Positions 1 through 7,939 of a stretch of DNA of 30,302 nucleotides are shown piece by piece (position 1 is the stretch's first letter; each line of letters opens with the position of its first letter). A program made the position numbers and the translations under genes. The stretch comes from a candidate division WOR-3 bacterium (GTDB lineage: Bacteria > Hydrothermota > UBA3072), in assembly GCA_039804165.1 (NCBI GenBank), contig JBDRZZ010000019.1, positions 1-30,302 on the forward strand, given 5' to 3'. Under the pieces are notes generated by a model. That model saw nothing but the letters and a program-made list of their open reading frames with translations, made no database searches and was not told where the DNA came from.

Positions 1-227
1 GCTAAATTTTCAAAGAACCATTTATCAAATATACAATTTCTGTTCCAAAAATTAAGATATTGAATCCCAAATAGATAAAATTTTAAACAAATTGCATTTT
101 GCAAGCTCTCTTTTGCAGAATACAAAAATTTTTCATTCGTAAAATTTTTATTACTTATTAATAAACAACGTTATTTTAAAGACAACTCTCTCTTTAGGCT
201 TTTCCATTAAAAACTTCTCTTTTTTAT

Positions 228-255
228 TTGACATTTTTAGAAATTTTATTATAAT
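228..255 (+). promoter_or_regulatory. Near-consensus sigma70-type promoter for the GH116 gene
   Basis: A perfect TTGACA (228-233) and a perfect TATAAT (250-255) are separated by 16 nt. Transcription would be expected to start about 6-8 nt after the -10 box, at or next to the ATG at 263. The gene would then be leaderless or nearly so. No AGGAGG-like ribosome site fits; only 'AAAGAG' touches the ATG. The preceding 1-227 is very AT-rich, and I see no gene, RNA or strong repeat in it. Confidence 0.6.
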
Positions 256-262
256 TAAAGAG

Positions 263-3200
263 ATGAAAAATAAAAATATTTTTATTCTCTTTTTATCTCT
301 TTCTCTTTTAGGAAAAACAGATGGAACAACAGGCCTTCCTCTTGGAGGTGTAGGAACAGGAGCTATAAAATATAGCGCTTGTAGTGGAAAATTTACGGCA
401 AATTTTCGAACCCCTACCAGAAATGGAGATTATCAGAACTTACCGAATACACAATTTCAACTATTCACTCAAAGAGGAGATTCAATATTGACTTGTGCCT
501 TATTGAAAGCCCAAGAGATTAATGGAAGGGTAGATGATGATGCAGTTTTTCCTCTACATTGGGTAAACTTTGGAAAATGGAATAATGTAGGTGTAAAAAT
601 GACTGCCTATCTCCCCTATTACCCCGATTCTCTACCACTATTATGTCATCCAGGAGCAACATTTGAGTTTACAGTTGAAAATTTAGAAAGCTCTTATGTA
701 ACAGTCGCCATTGCCTTTCAAATCAATACACCTATTACACCAGTTGGAATCCCCGACACAGGACTTTTAGCAAGCGATTCATCTCTTGAACTCTGTCTTA
801 TTGGGAAAATACATAATGGTTCAGGTAATCTAACCTATGGAAATGACACCGGCTTTTTTACAAGTGGTCTTTGCAACAACACTCTTACGGGAACAACAAA
901 CCGTGTTGCAATAAGAGTCTCATTATCTTCATATGAAAAAAGAAGCCTTCGTTTTATTCTTGCATGGTACAAACCCAACGAAAAAGAACACTACCAATAC
1001 ACTAACTTCTGGAATAATGCTAAAGAGGTAGCTATCTCAGCGCTTCACAATTTTGATGCTTTTAAGAGTAAGGCTGAAGAACTAGTACTAAGAATGCGAA
1101 GTTCTAATCTACCTGAGTGGCTTATTGATCAAACTCTTAACTCAACAATTAATCTTATCAATAACAGTGTTTATTTTCAAGATGGTCGGTATTGCCACAC
1201 TGAGGGACAGTGGAGTCCTGAAGGGACTATGGACCAAATGTGGCATGCAAGACAAATTTATACAATGATAAATCCCAATCTTGCCTGGCAGGAATTAAAA
1301 TGGTGGGCCAGAACTCAACATATAATGAACTATCCTGGCCAAATTCATCACGATTTTGGAACAAATTTTAATTACTGCGAATGGGACGATACAGAACATC
1401 CTGATTACCGACCTATATATGAGTGGGTTGATTTGAATTGTGGGTTTATAATTTCTGTTTACGAGGCATTTATCGCAACCGCAGATTTGGATAAACTTTC
1501 TTATTTCTGGCCTTATCTAAAAAAAGCTGGGGAACGAATCCTTACCCAGGTCCAACTCTATGGGAGCTCAGAGTATCCTTATACTTTTGAAAGCTCTTTA
1601 AGTACCTACGATGCTGGTGGTAATTCCCAAGCTTACAATACTGGTCTATCAATTGTGGCTTATCAAATTATGAGTTATTTGGCAAAGATTATGGGAGAAG
1701 TGGAAATAGCAAGTATTTACCAAAATGCTTTTGAAGTCGCAGTGGAAAATTTTGAAAAGAGATGGTTAGATAACACTTATCCTTGTGGAATTTATTGTGA
1801 GAGTGCTTTAGGTGGTCCGTGGATTGCCAATTTCTTAAAATTCGATCCTTTCTGGGAGAAACAAAAATTGGACGCTCTTTATTATACACTTTTTAATTAT
1901 TACGATCCTTTAAATAAAGGTCTAGGTTATCCAAATGGTTCTTACTCAGAATGGCAACCTTATCTCGTTGGGCATTTTGGAGGATTTTCTTTACAAACTC
2001 GTCGCTCTAATATATGGCTTCGGCTCCAAAAAGATATGTATGAACGAAACTATCTCAACAGAAATCTTGTGTTTAATGAACAGCTTGGAATTCCTCCAAA
2101 GGTTTCTTTGCCAACCTGGATAGCTACAAGTTCCTCTGGAACCAATCAGTATATTAGCATTCCTGTTTTATGGCGTAATTATTACAACTTAATAGGCTTT
2201 CATTACAACAAATATTCAAAAGAATTGTGGCTTGAACCCATTCTCTTTGACTCGTTAAATCACGAACTCCAAAATGCTCTAATAATCACTCCGGATGGTT
2301 ATGCAAAAATAAGTTACACTACCTATGGTGATTCCTATCAAAATCAACAAATTGTTTTCATTCCGGACAACTCAATAGAGGTTTCATCTATTTATGTATG
2401 GGATCTGTATACCGATTCTATAGATATAGTCCAAGTAAATGGAATAAAGACTACCTATCTCCGCACTGGAAATGGAGATCAATCTCATTTAAAAATAAAT
2501 TGGTCTGGAACAATAACCAATAGCGGCATTACCATTAAAATTGAGGGGAAAGCGAAACCAAGCATAGGAATTCCAGAACCTCCAGAAAATTTAAGAGGAC
2601 TTACCTTAAATTCAAGTCAAATTCTCTTATCATGGAGTCCTGTAGAGGGAGAGAACATAGGTTATATTGTAGAGATAAACACAAAGGAAGGTTTTAAAAC
2701 CCTCGATACAACCTCTGATACATCTTATTTGGAAACAGGTCTATTAAAAAACACAGCTTATAAATATCGGATTCGTTCATATAATACCCAACACATTTCT
2801 AATCCTACTAACGAACTTTTAGTGACAACAAAGGATGGAGGAAATGGCGAGGTAATTTTTGCCATAAATTCAGGAGGCGAAACTTATTTATCGAAAGATG
2901 GAATAGAATATATAAACGATGCTACCACAGGATGGGTTTCTGGTGGCTCTATTTACTCTACAACAAATCCTATAGAAGGCACTTTAGACGATAAACTTTA
3001 CCAGAGCGAACGCTATGGCGATTTTAGTTATAATATTCCTCTTGAAAATGGTTTTTACGAGTTGGTATTAAAATTTGCCGAAATATATTGGGAAAATCCT
3101 GGAAGTAGAATATTTCATGTTGAGGCCGAAGGGGAACATCTCATCCGGAATCTAGACCTTCTTTTTAGGACAGAGAAGAATACAGCTTACGATGTGGTTA

Positions 3201-3595
3201 TACCCGTAGAATTAAAAGACGGCGAACTAAACATTAATTTTATCACAAAAATTAATAATGCAAAATTAAGTGCTATGGAAATCAGAAAAGGAGAAGGAAA
3301 TGTAAACAATCCCGACTCTTCCCAAATTCCTAAGCAATATTTTATCAAACAAAACTACCCAAATCCATTCAACTCAATCACTAATATTGACTTTGGCTTA
3401 CCAGAAGAAACCCAAGTCAAAATAACCATTTACAATCTAATAGGGGAAAAATTGGCTATTATATTGGACGAGAAAAAAGAGGCCGGATACCATTCTATTA
3501 CCTTCTCAGGAGCAAATCTTCCGAAAGGGGTTTATTTCTACAAAATCGAAGCAAACAATTTTTCCCAAACAAAAAAATTAATCCTAATTAAATAA
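263..3595 (+). CDS. Secreted GH116-type glycoside hydrolase with FN3, malectin and type IX sorting domains
   Basis: Probably an exported beta-glycosidase of the bile-acid beta-glucosidase/GBA2 family (GH116, formerly DUF608). A hydrophobic signal peptide (about residues 1-20) is followed by the GH116 N-terminal signature 'GLPLGGVGTG'. The catalytic region carries 'HTEGQWSPEGTMDQMW' (E314, likely nucleophile) and 'STYDAGG' (D450, likely acid/base). These align by eye with the E441 and D593 regions of the Thermoanaerobacterium enzyme. Further domains are fibronectin type III (about 771-860), a malectin-like carbohydrate-binding domain (about 862-1010), and a C-terminal sorting domain (about 1026-1110) with 'NYPNPFN' and 'LPKGVYFYKI'. 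The sorting domain predicts export by a type IX system and cell-surface attachment or release. The ATG at 263 is chosen because it begins the signal peptide and no later in-frame start precedes it. The family is fairly sure; the substrate is unknown. Confidence 0.85.
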   Translation: MKNKNIFILFLSLSLLGKTDGTTGLPLGGVGTGAIKYSACSGKFTANFRTPTRNGDYQNLPNTQFQLFTQRGDSILTCALLKAQEINGRVDDDAVFPLHWVNFGKWNNVGVKMTAYLPYYPDSLPLLCHPGATFEFTVENLESSYVTVAIAFQINTPITPVGIPDTGLLASDSSLELCLIGKIHNGSGNLTYGNDTGFFTSGLCNNTLTGTTNRVAIRVSLSSYEKRSLRFILAWYKPNEKEHYQYTNFWNNAKEVAISALHNFDAFKSKAEELVLRMRSSNLPEWLIDQTLNSTINLINNSVYFQDGRYCHTEGQWSPEGTMDQMWHARQIYTMINPNLAWQELKWWARTQHIMNYPGQIHHDFGTNFNYCEWDDTEHPDYRPIYEWVDLNCGFIISVYEAFIATADLDKLSYFWPYLKKAGERILTQVQLYGSSEYPYTFESSLSTYDAGGNSQAYNTGLSIVAYQIMSYLAKIMGEVEIASIYQNAFEVAVENFEKRWLDNTYPCGIYCESALGGPWIANFLKFDPFWEKQKLDALYYTLFNYYDPLNKGLGYPNGSYSEWQPYLVGHFGGFSLQTRRSNIWLRLQKDMYERNYLNRNLVFNEQLGIPPKVSLPTWIATSSSGTNQYISIPVLWRNYYNLIGFHYNKYSKELWLEPILFDSLNHELQNALIITPDGYAKISYTTYGDSYQNQQIVFIPDNSIEVSSIYVWDLYTDSIDIVQVNGIKTTYLRTGNGDQSHLKINWSGTITNSGITIKIEGKAKPSIGIPEPPENLRGLTLNSSQILLSWSPVEGENIGYIVEINTKEGFKTLDTTSDTSYLETGLLKNTAYKYRIRSYNTQHISNPTNELLVTTKDGGNGEVIFAINSGGETYLSKDGIEYINDATTGWVSGGSIYSTTNPIEGTLDDKLYQSERYGDFSYNIPLENGFYELVLKFAEIYWENPGSRIFHVEAEGEHLIRNLDLLFRTEKNTAYDVVIPVELKDGELNINFITKINNAKLSAMEIRKGEGNVNNPDSSQIPKQYFIKQNYPNPFNSITNIDFGLPEETQVKITIYNLIGEKLAIILDEKKEAGYHSITFSGANLPKGVYFYKIEANNFSQTKKLILIK

Positions 3596-3714
3596 AACCT
3601 ATCTTATTAAACTTCATCTTTTAAAATACAAGTTATTTAATATCAAGCAATTAAATGTCTTAAGTTAATATATCAGTATAGCAAAACAAATAAAGGGTTT
3701 AATACGTTTTTAGC

Positions 3715-3742
3715 AATAAATCTGTTTAACTAGTTTATTTTT
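3715..3742 (+). terminator. Weak AT-rich hairpin followed by a T-run (possible terminator)
   Basis: AATAAA-T-CT (3715-3723) can pair with AGTTTATT (3732-3739) with one bulged T and an 8-nt loop, and a run of five T ends at 3742. It lies in the 155-bp spacer between the convergent GH116 and flavin reductase genes. The stem is almost all A-T pairs, so it may be chance in AT-rich DNA. I see no gene in 3596-3750. Confidence 0.2.
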
Positions 3743-3750
3743 AATAAAAT

Positions 3751-4197
3751 TCAGTAATCTTTTTCTTTATATACAAGAGGTTCATATTCTTTTCTTATAA
3801 ACTCAGCTGCAACAATTTTTCCAACAATTAACTTTGTATCGTTGTAATCAAAAACTTTTTCTACCTCACAGTCGAATACCGCAATACAATCATTTAGAAG
3901 AGGAGAACCTGTCTTAAGTGTATGATAAGCTATATTTTTAAATTTATCAACTTTTTTACTTGATTGCCTACCAAATTTTCTAGCAATTTCTTCCTGTCCT
4001 TTAGCAAGAACACTTAAGCCAAATATCTTGGACTTCAATATAAGTTCTCTTGTATAACTCTGTGAACCAACACAAATTAGAATCCGATCCACATCAATTT
4101 GTGTGGCCCAAGCGACTGCAAGACCACTAAATTTCCCTTCGTATTTAGTGCAAACTATATTCACACCATGTGTCAACATATCATATCTAAGTTTCAT
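3751..4197 (-). CDS. Flavin reductase-like FMN-binding protein
   Basis: A 148-residue protein resembling the flavin reductase/DIM6-NtaB family, a split-barrel fold that binds FMN and reduces flavins with NAD(P)H or serves as a small flavoprotein. It starts with 'MLTHGVNIVCTKYEG' and 'SGLAVAWATQIDVDRILICVG', which match the family pattern of an N-terminal strand pair followed by the T/S-W-x-x-q-v-s flavin-contact region. 'FGLSVLAKGQEEIARKFGR' fits the usual 'f.vnvL...q...a..f' motif. It ends with 'EPLVYKEKDY', typical of short family members. The gene stands alone, divergent from the ExeA-like gene, so context says little about its partner. No signal peptide is present, so it is cytoplasmic. 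The ATG follows a weak 'AAGGGA' ribosome site. The exact substrate cannot be told. Confidence 0.75.
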   Translation of the reverse strand: MKLRYDMLTHGVNIVCTKYEGKFSGLAVAWATQIDVDRILICVGSQSYTRELILKSKIFGLSVLAKGQEEIARKFGRQSSKKVDKFKNIAYHTLKTGSPLLNDCIAVFDCEVEKVFDYNDTKLIVGKIVAAEFIRKEYEPLVYKEKDY

Positions 4198-4225
4198 CTT
4201 TAATCCCTTTTTAAATTCTCCTAAA

Positions 4226-4253
4226 ATAATGTTCTAAAATAAAATTTTGTCAA
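4226..4253 (-). promoter_or_regulatory. Candidate promoter of the flavin reductase gene
   Basis: Read on the minus strand, a perfect TTGACA (4248-4253) is followed after 16 nt by CATTAT (4226-4231), which matches four of six consensus -10 bases. The predicted start point would leave a leader of about 20 nt before the ATG at 4197. Confidence 0.35.
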
Positions 4254-4335
4254 CCTTTTATTTTCTAATTTTCTAAAACTTCTTTATTCAAAATTCTTCA
4301 ACCTCAAAAATATAAAAAGAACTTTGTCTTAATCC

Positions 4336-4362
4336 TTGACAAAAAAATTTTTTGCTTATATT
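4336..4362 (+). promoter_or_regulatory. Candidate promoter of the ExeA-like/dapF/guaB gene run
   Basis: A perfect TTGACA (4336-4341) lies 15 nt before TATATT (4357-4362). The predicted transcription start (about 4369-4371) leaves fewer than ten bases before the ATG at 4378, and that stretch holds no Shine-Dalgarno sequence. The 15-nt spacing is short. TATTTA at 4359-4364 gives a 17-nt spacing with a poorer -10. Confidence 0.45.
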
Positions 4363-4377
4363 TATTTTATAAAATAA

Positions 4378-5208
4378 ATGGATTACGAAAGCTTTTTTGG
4401 ATTAAAAGAGAAGCCTTTTTCTACTTCTCCAGATGAGAGGTTTTATTATGATAGCCCTCAGCATTCTAAGGCTTTAAAAAAGATCCTTCATTGTATTGAT
4501 AATAGATTAGGGCTTTCTCTTTTAGTAGCTGATATAGGAATGGGAAAAACAACATTGGCAAGAAGATTACTTAATATGCTATCCTCTGATGAATCTTATG
4601 AGGTTTCTCTTCTAATAGTAATACATCCAGATGTCTCAGCTGGATGGTTTCTTAAAAAAATTTCTTTACAATTAGGGGTTGAAGATAAAGGAGATGATAG
4701 AGAAAAAATAATTACTGGATTATATGACAAATTGCAGGAGTATTATGAAAAAAAGAAGAAAGTTGCAGTATTAATAGATGAAGGAAATATGCTTAGAAAA
4801 AAAGACACAATGGAAGAAATTAGAGGTCTTCTTAATATTGAAGCTGATTCTCATCACCTTTTGAACTTTGTAATTTTTGGCTTACCAGAAATGGAAGAGA
4901 ATCTCAAACAAGATGAAGCTTTATACGAAAGAACTGCTGTAAGAACAACTCTCCAACCTTTAGATCTCCCCACCGTAAAAGAATATATAGCTCATCGTAT
5001 TAAAGTTGCAGGAGGAAGCTCTATGCCTTTTACTGAAGCTTCTTTAAATTTAATTCATAAATTTTCAAGAGGAAAGCCAAGATCTATCAATATAATATGT
5101 GAAAATGCCTTATTAGAGGCTTTCCTCGAAAAGAAGAAAGTGATAGAACCTGAAATAATGAATGTGGTATTAAAAGACTTAGGACTTTTGGAGGAAAAAA
5201 ATGGTTAA
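4378..5208 (+). CDS. ExeA/MshM-like AAA+ ATPase
   Basis: A 276-residue P-loop ATPase of the ExeA/GspA/MshM group, which powers assembly or peptidoglycan insertion of type II secretion and type IV pilus machines; related AAA_22 proteins also act in transposition. The start 'YESFFGLKEKPFSTSPDERFYY' is the group's signature N-terminus. Walker A is 'ADIGMGKTT' (residues 51-59) and Walker B 'VAVLIDEGNML' (D134, E135). The lid ends with 'FSRGKPRSINIICENALLEAF', the usual sensor-2-like region. It lacks the C-terminal membrane segment and peptidoglycan-binding domain of full ExeA, so it is the short cytosolic form. It overlaps dapF by 8 nt and carries dapF's ribosome site (GGAGG at 5190-5194) in its last codons. 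No secretion or pilus gene is nearby, so its partner is unknown. Confidence 0.8.
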   Translation: MDYESFFGLKEKPFSTSPDERFYYDSPQHSKALKKILHCIDNRLGLSLLVADIGMGKTTLARRLLNMLSSDESYEVSLLIVIHPDVSAGWFLKKISLQLGVEDKGDDREKIITGLYDKLQEYYEKKKKVAVLIDEGNMLRKKDTMEEIRGLLNIEADSHHLLNFVIFGLPEMEENLKQDEALYERTAVRTTLQPLDLPTVKEYIAHRIKVAGGSSMPFTEASLNLIHKFSRGKPRSINIICENALLEAFLEKKKVIEPEIMNVVLKDLGLLEEKNG

Positions 5209-5956
5209 CTTTATAAAAGGAGAAGGAGGAGGAAACGATTTTGTCCTAATGAATTATAATCCAAAATATGATTATTCTAAACTTGCCGTTTGGATATTAA
5301 ATAGAAGATATGGAGTTGGGGGAGATGGTCTTGTTGTAATGAATGGAAAAAAAATGAAATTTTACAATCCAGACGGAAGCAACGTCCCTTTCTGCGGGAA
5401 TGCAGTAAGAGTTTTCTTTCGTTTGTTATATATGAAAGGAAAGGTAAAAGAAAAAGATGAAATTGAAACAGAATCAGGGATTGTTCAGCTTGTTTATAAT
5501 AAAAATGGAACTGTATCAGCTCTTATGCCTCCTTTAAAAATTTTAGAAAGAAGAAAAAAAGGAGCTATTGTTGAATGCGGTGTTCCCCACTATGTAATTC
5601 CTGTAAACGATGTAGACAAAATTAATCTCCAGATAGATGGGCCTAAACTCTCGAACGCTATCCCTGGAAGAAATAATGTAGATTGGTTCAGAGAAGAAAA
5701 TGGCTTCGTTTATATGAGAGTTTTTGAACGAGGTGTAGAGGGAGAAACTCTTTCCTGCTCTTCAGGAATTGCCTCCGTATCATTCTTTGTAATGGAGGAA
5801 ACTGGAAAAAATAAACTTAAAGTTAAAATGAGAGGTGGAGAATTTGAAACAGAAAGAGAAAGTGAAAATAGACTCTGGCTTACTGGAGAAGCAAACATTG
5901 TATTTAAAGGTAGTTTACTGAAAGGAGTTCCTTTTGCCAAGAGAGAAAAAACTTGA
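5201..5956 (+). CDS. dapF: Diaminopimelate epimerase
   Basis: Interconverts LL- and meso-diaminopimelate, the last epimerisation before meso-DAP enters lysine and peptidoglycan synthesis. It acts without cofactor through a cysteine pair. 'GGGNDFVLMNY' near the N-terminus and 'NPDGSNVPFCGNAVRV' (C65) are the standard first-half signatures. The second active-site loop is 'ERGVEGETLSCSSGIAS' (C186). Both catalytic cysteines are present, but the usual 'ACGTG' after the second glutamate/threonine is replaced by 'SCSSG'. At 251 residues it is shorter than E. coli DapF (274). No other lysine-pathway gene is in the window. The ATG at 5201 follows GGAGG with a 6-nt spacer. The 3' end overlaps guaB by 23 nt. 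Confidence 0.9.
   Translation: MVNFIKGEGGGNDFVLMNYNPKYDYSKLAVWILNRRYGVGGDGLVVMNGKKMKFYNPDGSNVPFCGNAVRVFFRLLYMKGKVKEKDEIETESGIVQLVYNKNGTVSALMPPLKILERRKKGAIVECGVPHYVIPVNDVDKINLQIDGPKLSNAIPGRNNVDWFREENGFVYMRVFERGVEGETLSCSSGIASVSFFVMEETGKNKLKVKMRGGEFETERESENRLWLTGEANIVFKGSLLKGVPFAKREKT
5921..5936 (+). promoter_or_regulatory. Ribosome binding site that fixes a TTG start for guaB
   Basis: AAAGGAG at 5921-5927 lies 6 nt before TTG (5934-5936), inside the end of dapF. This supports initiation at TTG, giving the N-terminus '[20 protein letters not shown]', which fits the IMP dehydrogenase family start. No ATG or GTG competes in this position. Confidence 0.7.
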
Positions 5957-7391
5957 TATAGGGTTAACATTTGGAGACGTTCTATTAGAACCTGGGTATT
6001 CTGAAGTTCTACCCCAGGAGGTAGATATTAATAGTAAATTCAGCAGAAATATCGGCCTTAAACTTCCCATTGTATCTGCAGCTATGGATACTGTAACAGA
6101 AGAAGAAATGGCAATTGCAATTGCTTTACAAGGGGGCCTCGGAATTATTCACAGAAACCTATCAATAGAAGCACAAGCAAACCAAGTAAGAAAGGTGAAA
6201 AGATTTGAAAGCGTTCTCATCCCTGATCCTATAACAGTTAGCCCCTCCTTTACAATTCGTGAAGTTAAGGAAATAATGAAAGCTTATAAAATTTCTGGAG
6301 TTCCGGTAGTTAGTGAGGACGGCAGATTGAAAGGTATAATAACAAAAAGTGATTTAATATTTGAAGAAGATGAAACAAAAAAAATTAAAGAAATTATGAC
6401 ACCAAGGGAAAAATTGATTACAGGAGAAAAAGGCATTTCAATAGAAAAAGTAAAAGAATTATTTAGAAAACATAAAGTAGAAAAACTTCCTTTAGTGGAT
6501 AATGATGACCGCTTAGTAGGTCTGATCACCCTTAGAGATATTTTAAAAAGAAAAGAATTTCCAAGAGCTAACATAGATGAGGAAGGACGCCTTTATTGCG
6601 GTGCAGCTGTAGGTGTTGGAGAAGATACTATAGATAGAGCCAAAGAACTTCTTTCTGCAGGAGTTGATTGCCTCGTTATAGACACAGCTCATGGTTACAC
6701 TAAAAAAGTCTTTGAAGTAACAAAAAAATTACGAAAAATCTGTGATAAAGATCTTATTGTTGGGAACGTAGTGACTGAGGAAGCAGCAAAAGAGCTATTA
6801 AAACTTGATGTAGATGGTATAAAAGTAGGGGTTGGGCCTGGCTCTATTTGTACAACCAGAGTCATAAGTGGCATAGGTGTACCCCAATTAACTGCTATTC
6901 AGAGAGTAGCAAAAGCTGTAAAAGGTAAAGTTCCTATAATAGCTGATGGAGGAATTGTCTTCTCGGGAGACATTACTAAAGCGCTTGCTGGAGGAGCAGA
7001 TTCTGTTATGATAGGAAATCTCCTCGCAGGAACAGATGAAGCTCCTGGAGAATCCATGCTTTTAGAAGGGAGAAGATTCAAAGTTTATAGAGGAATGGGT
7101 TCTATTGATGCAATGGAAAAGGGAAGCAAAGATCGTTATTTTCAAACAGGAAAATTAGTTCCTGAGGGAGTTGTTTCTCGGGTCCCTCACAAAGGCCCAG
7201 TGAGTGAGGTTCTCTTCCAACTTGAAGGAGGTCTTAGAGCAGGTATGGGTTATGTAGGCGCAAGAAATATAAAAGAATTAAGGAAAAAGGCAAAATTTAT
7301 TCGGGTAACCACAGCTGGTCTTACAGAAAGCCATCCTCACAATGTAAAAATAATAAAAGAACCTCCAAATTATGAAGTTTTAGAAGACTAA
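5934..7391 (+). CDS. guaB: Inosine-5'-monophosphate dehydrogenase
   Basis: Catalyses NAD-dependent oxidation of IMP to XMP, the committed step to guanine nucleotides. At 485 residues it is full length. The N-terminal barrel part '[17 protein letters not shown]' and '[10 protein letters not shown]' is followed by two CBS domains (about residues 95-205; '[20 protein letters not shown]' and '[20 protein letters not shown]'). The catalytic loop is '[11 protein letters not shown]' with C306 as the IMP-attacking cysteine. The flap contains '[10 protein letters not shown]' and '[10 protein letters not shown]'. All key residues are present. Translation starts at TTG inside dapF (overlap 23 nt), which suggests coupling. 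It is followed 14 nt later by hslV. It should be a soluble tetramer or octamer regulated by nucleotides through the CBS pair, as in the family. Confidence 0.97.
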   Translation: MPREKKLDIGLTFGDVLLEPGYSEVLPQEVDINSKFSRNIGLKLPIVSAAMDTVTEEEMAIAIALQGGLGIIHRNLSIEAQANQVRKVKRFESVLIPDPITVSPSFTIREVKEIMKAYKISGVPVVSEDGRLKGIITKSDLIFEEDETKKIKEIMTPREKLITGEKGISIEKVKELFRKHKVEKLPLVDNDDRLVGLITLRDILKRKEFPRANIDEEGRLYCGAAVGVGEDTIDRAKELLSAGVDCLVIDTAHGYTKKVFEVTKKLRKICDKDLIVGNVVTEEAAKELLKLDVDGIKVGVGPGSICTTRVISGIGVPQLTAIQRVAKAVKGKVPIIADGGIVFSGDITKALAGGADSVMIGNLLAGTDEAPGESMLLEGRRFKVYRGMGSIDAMEKGSKDRYFQTGKLVPEGVVSRVPHKGPVSEVLFQLEGGLRAGMGYVGARNIKELRKKAKFIRVTTAGLTESHPHNVKIIKEPPNYEVLED

Positions 7392-7405
7392 ATGGAGCTC
7401 CGAAA

Positions 7406-7939
7406 ATGATCTTACATGGAACAACAATCTTAGGTGTTAGAAAAGATGGAATTGTCGCTATGGGGAGTGATGGACAGGTCACATTTAACGAAACAATACT
7501 AAAAGCTAACGCAAAAAAAATACAGGTTCTAAGAGAAGGAGAAGTTCTTGTAGGTTTTGCAGGTTCTGTTGCAGATTCACTAACTCTATGCTCTATGTTT
7601 GAAGAACAAATAAATAAATACCCAAAAAATATTTCTAAAGCAGTTATTGAATTTGCAAAGCAATGGAGAAAAGATAAATATCTAAGAAGATTAGAAGCTC
7701 TTCTTGGAGTAATGAATAAAGAAGAATCTTTTATTTTATCTGGAAGTGGAGAAGTAATTAGACCGGATGATGGTCTAATAGGGATAGGTTCAGGAGGAGC
7801 ATATGCAATATCAGCAGCAAGGGCTTTAATAAGATATTCTTCTCTAGACGCCCCTTCAATTGTCGAGATATCAATAAAACTCGCTTCTGAAATTTGCGTT
7901 TATACAAATGATAACATTTCAATAGAGGTGATAAAATGA
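7406..7939 (+). CDS. hslV: ATP-dependent protease proteolytic subunit HslV
   Basis: Proteolytic subunit of the HslUV (ClpYQ) protease, a bacterial proteasome homologue. The mature enzyme uses an N-terminal threonine; here 'MILHG' precedes 'TTILGVRKDG', so T6 is the predicted nucleophile after propeptide removal. 'GSDGQVTFNETILKANAKKI' contains the conserved active-site surroundings. 'LLGVMNKEESFILSGSGEVIRPDDGLIGIGSGG' and 'ALIRYSSLDA' fit the family. At 177 residues the length is normal. The ATG at 7406 follows GGAG (7394-7397) lying in the palindrome GGAGCTCC. The stop overlaps the hslU start as ATGA (7936-7939), so both subunits are translationally coupled, the usual arrangement. Confidence 0.95.
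   Translation: MILHGTTILGVRKDGIVAMGSDGQVTFNETILKANAKKIQVLREGEVLVGFAGSVADSLTLCSMFEEQINKYPKNISKAVIEFAKQWRKDKYLRRLEALLGVMNKEESFILSGSGEVIRPDDGLIGIGSGGAYAISAARALIRYSSLDAPSIVEISIKLASEICVYTNDNISIEVIK

Noticed and set aside
1-227. End of a gene entering from the left edge
   Set aside because: No frame on either strand gives a recognisable protein; the stretch is AT-rich and full of stops.
3596-3750. Possible small RNA or tRNA between the convergent genes
   Set aside because: No cloverleaf, no GC-rich stem and no promoter-like pair were found; only a weak AT hairpin.
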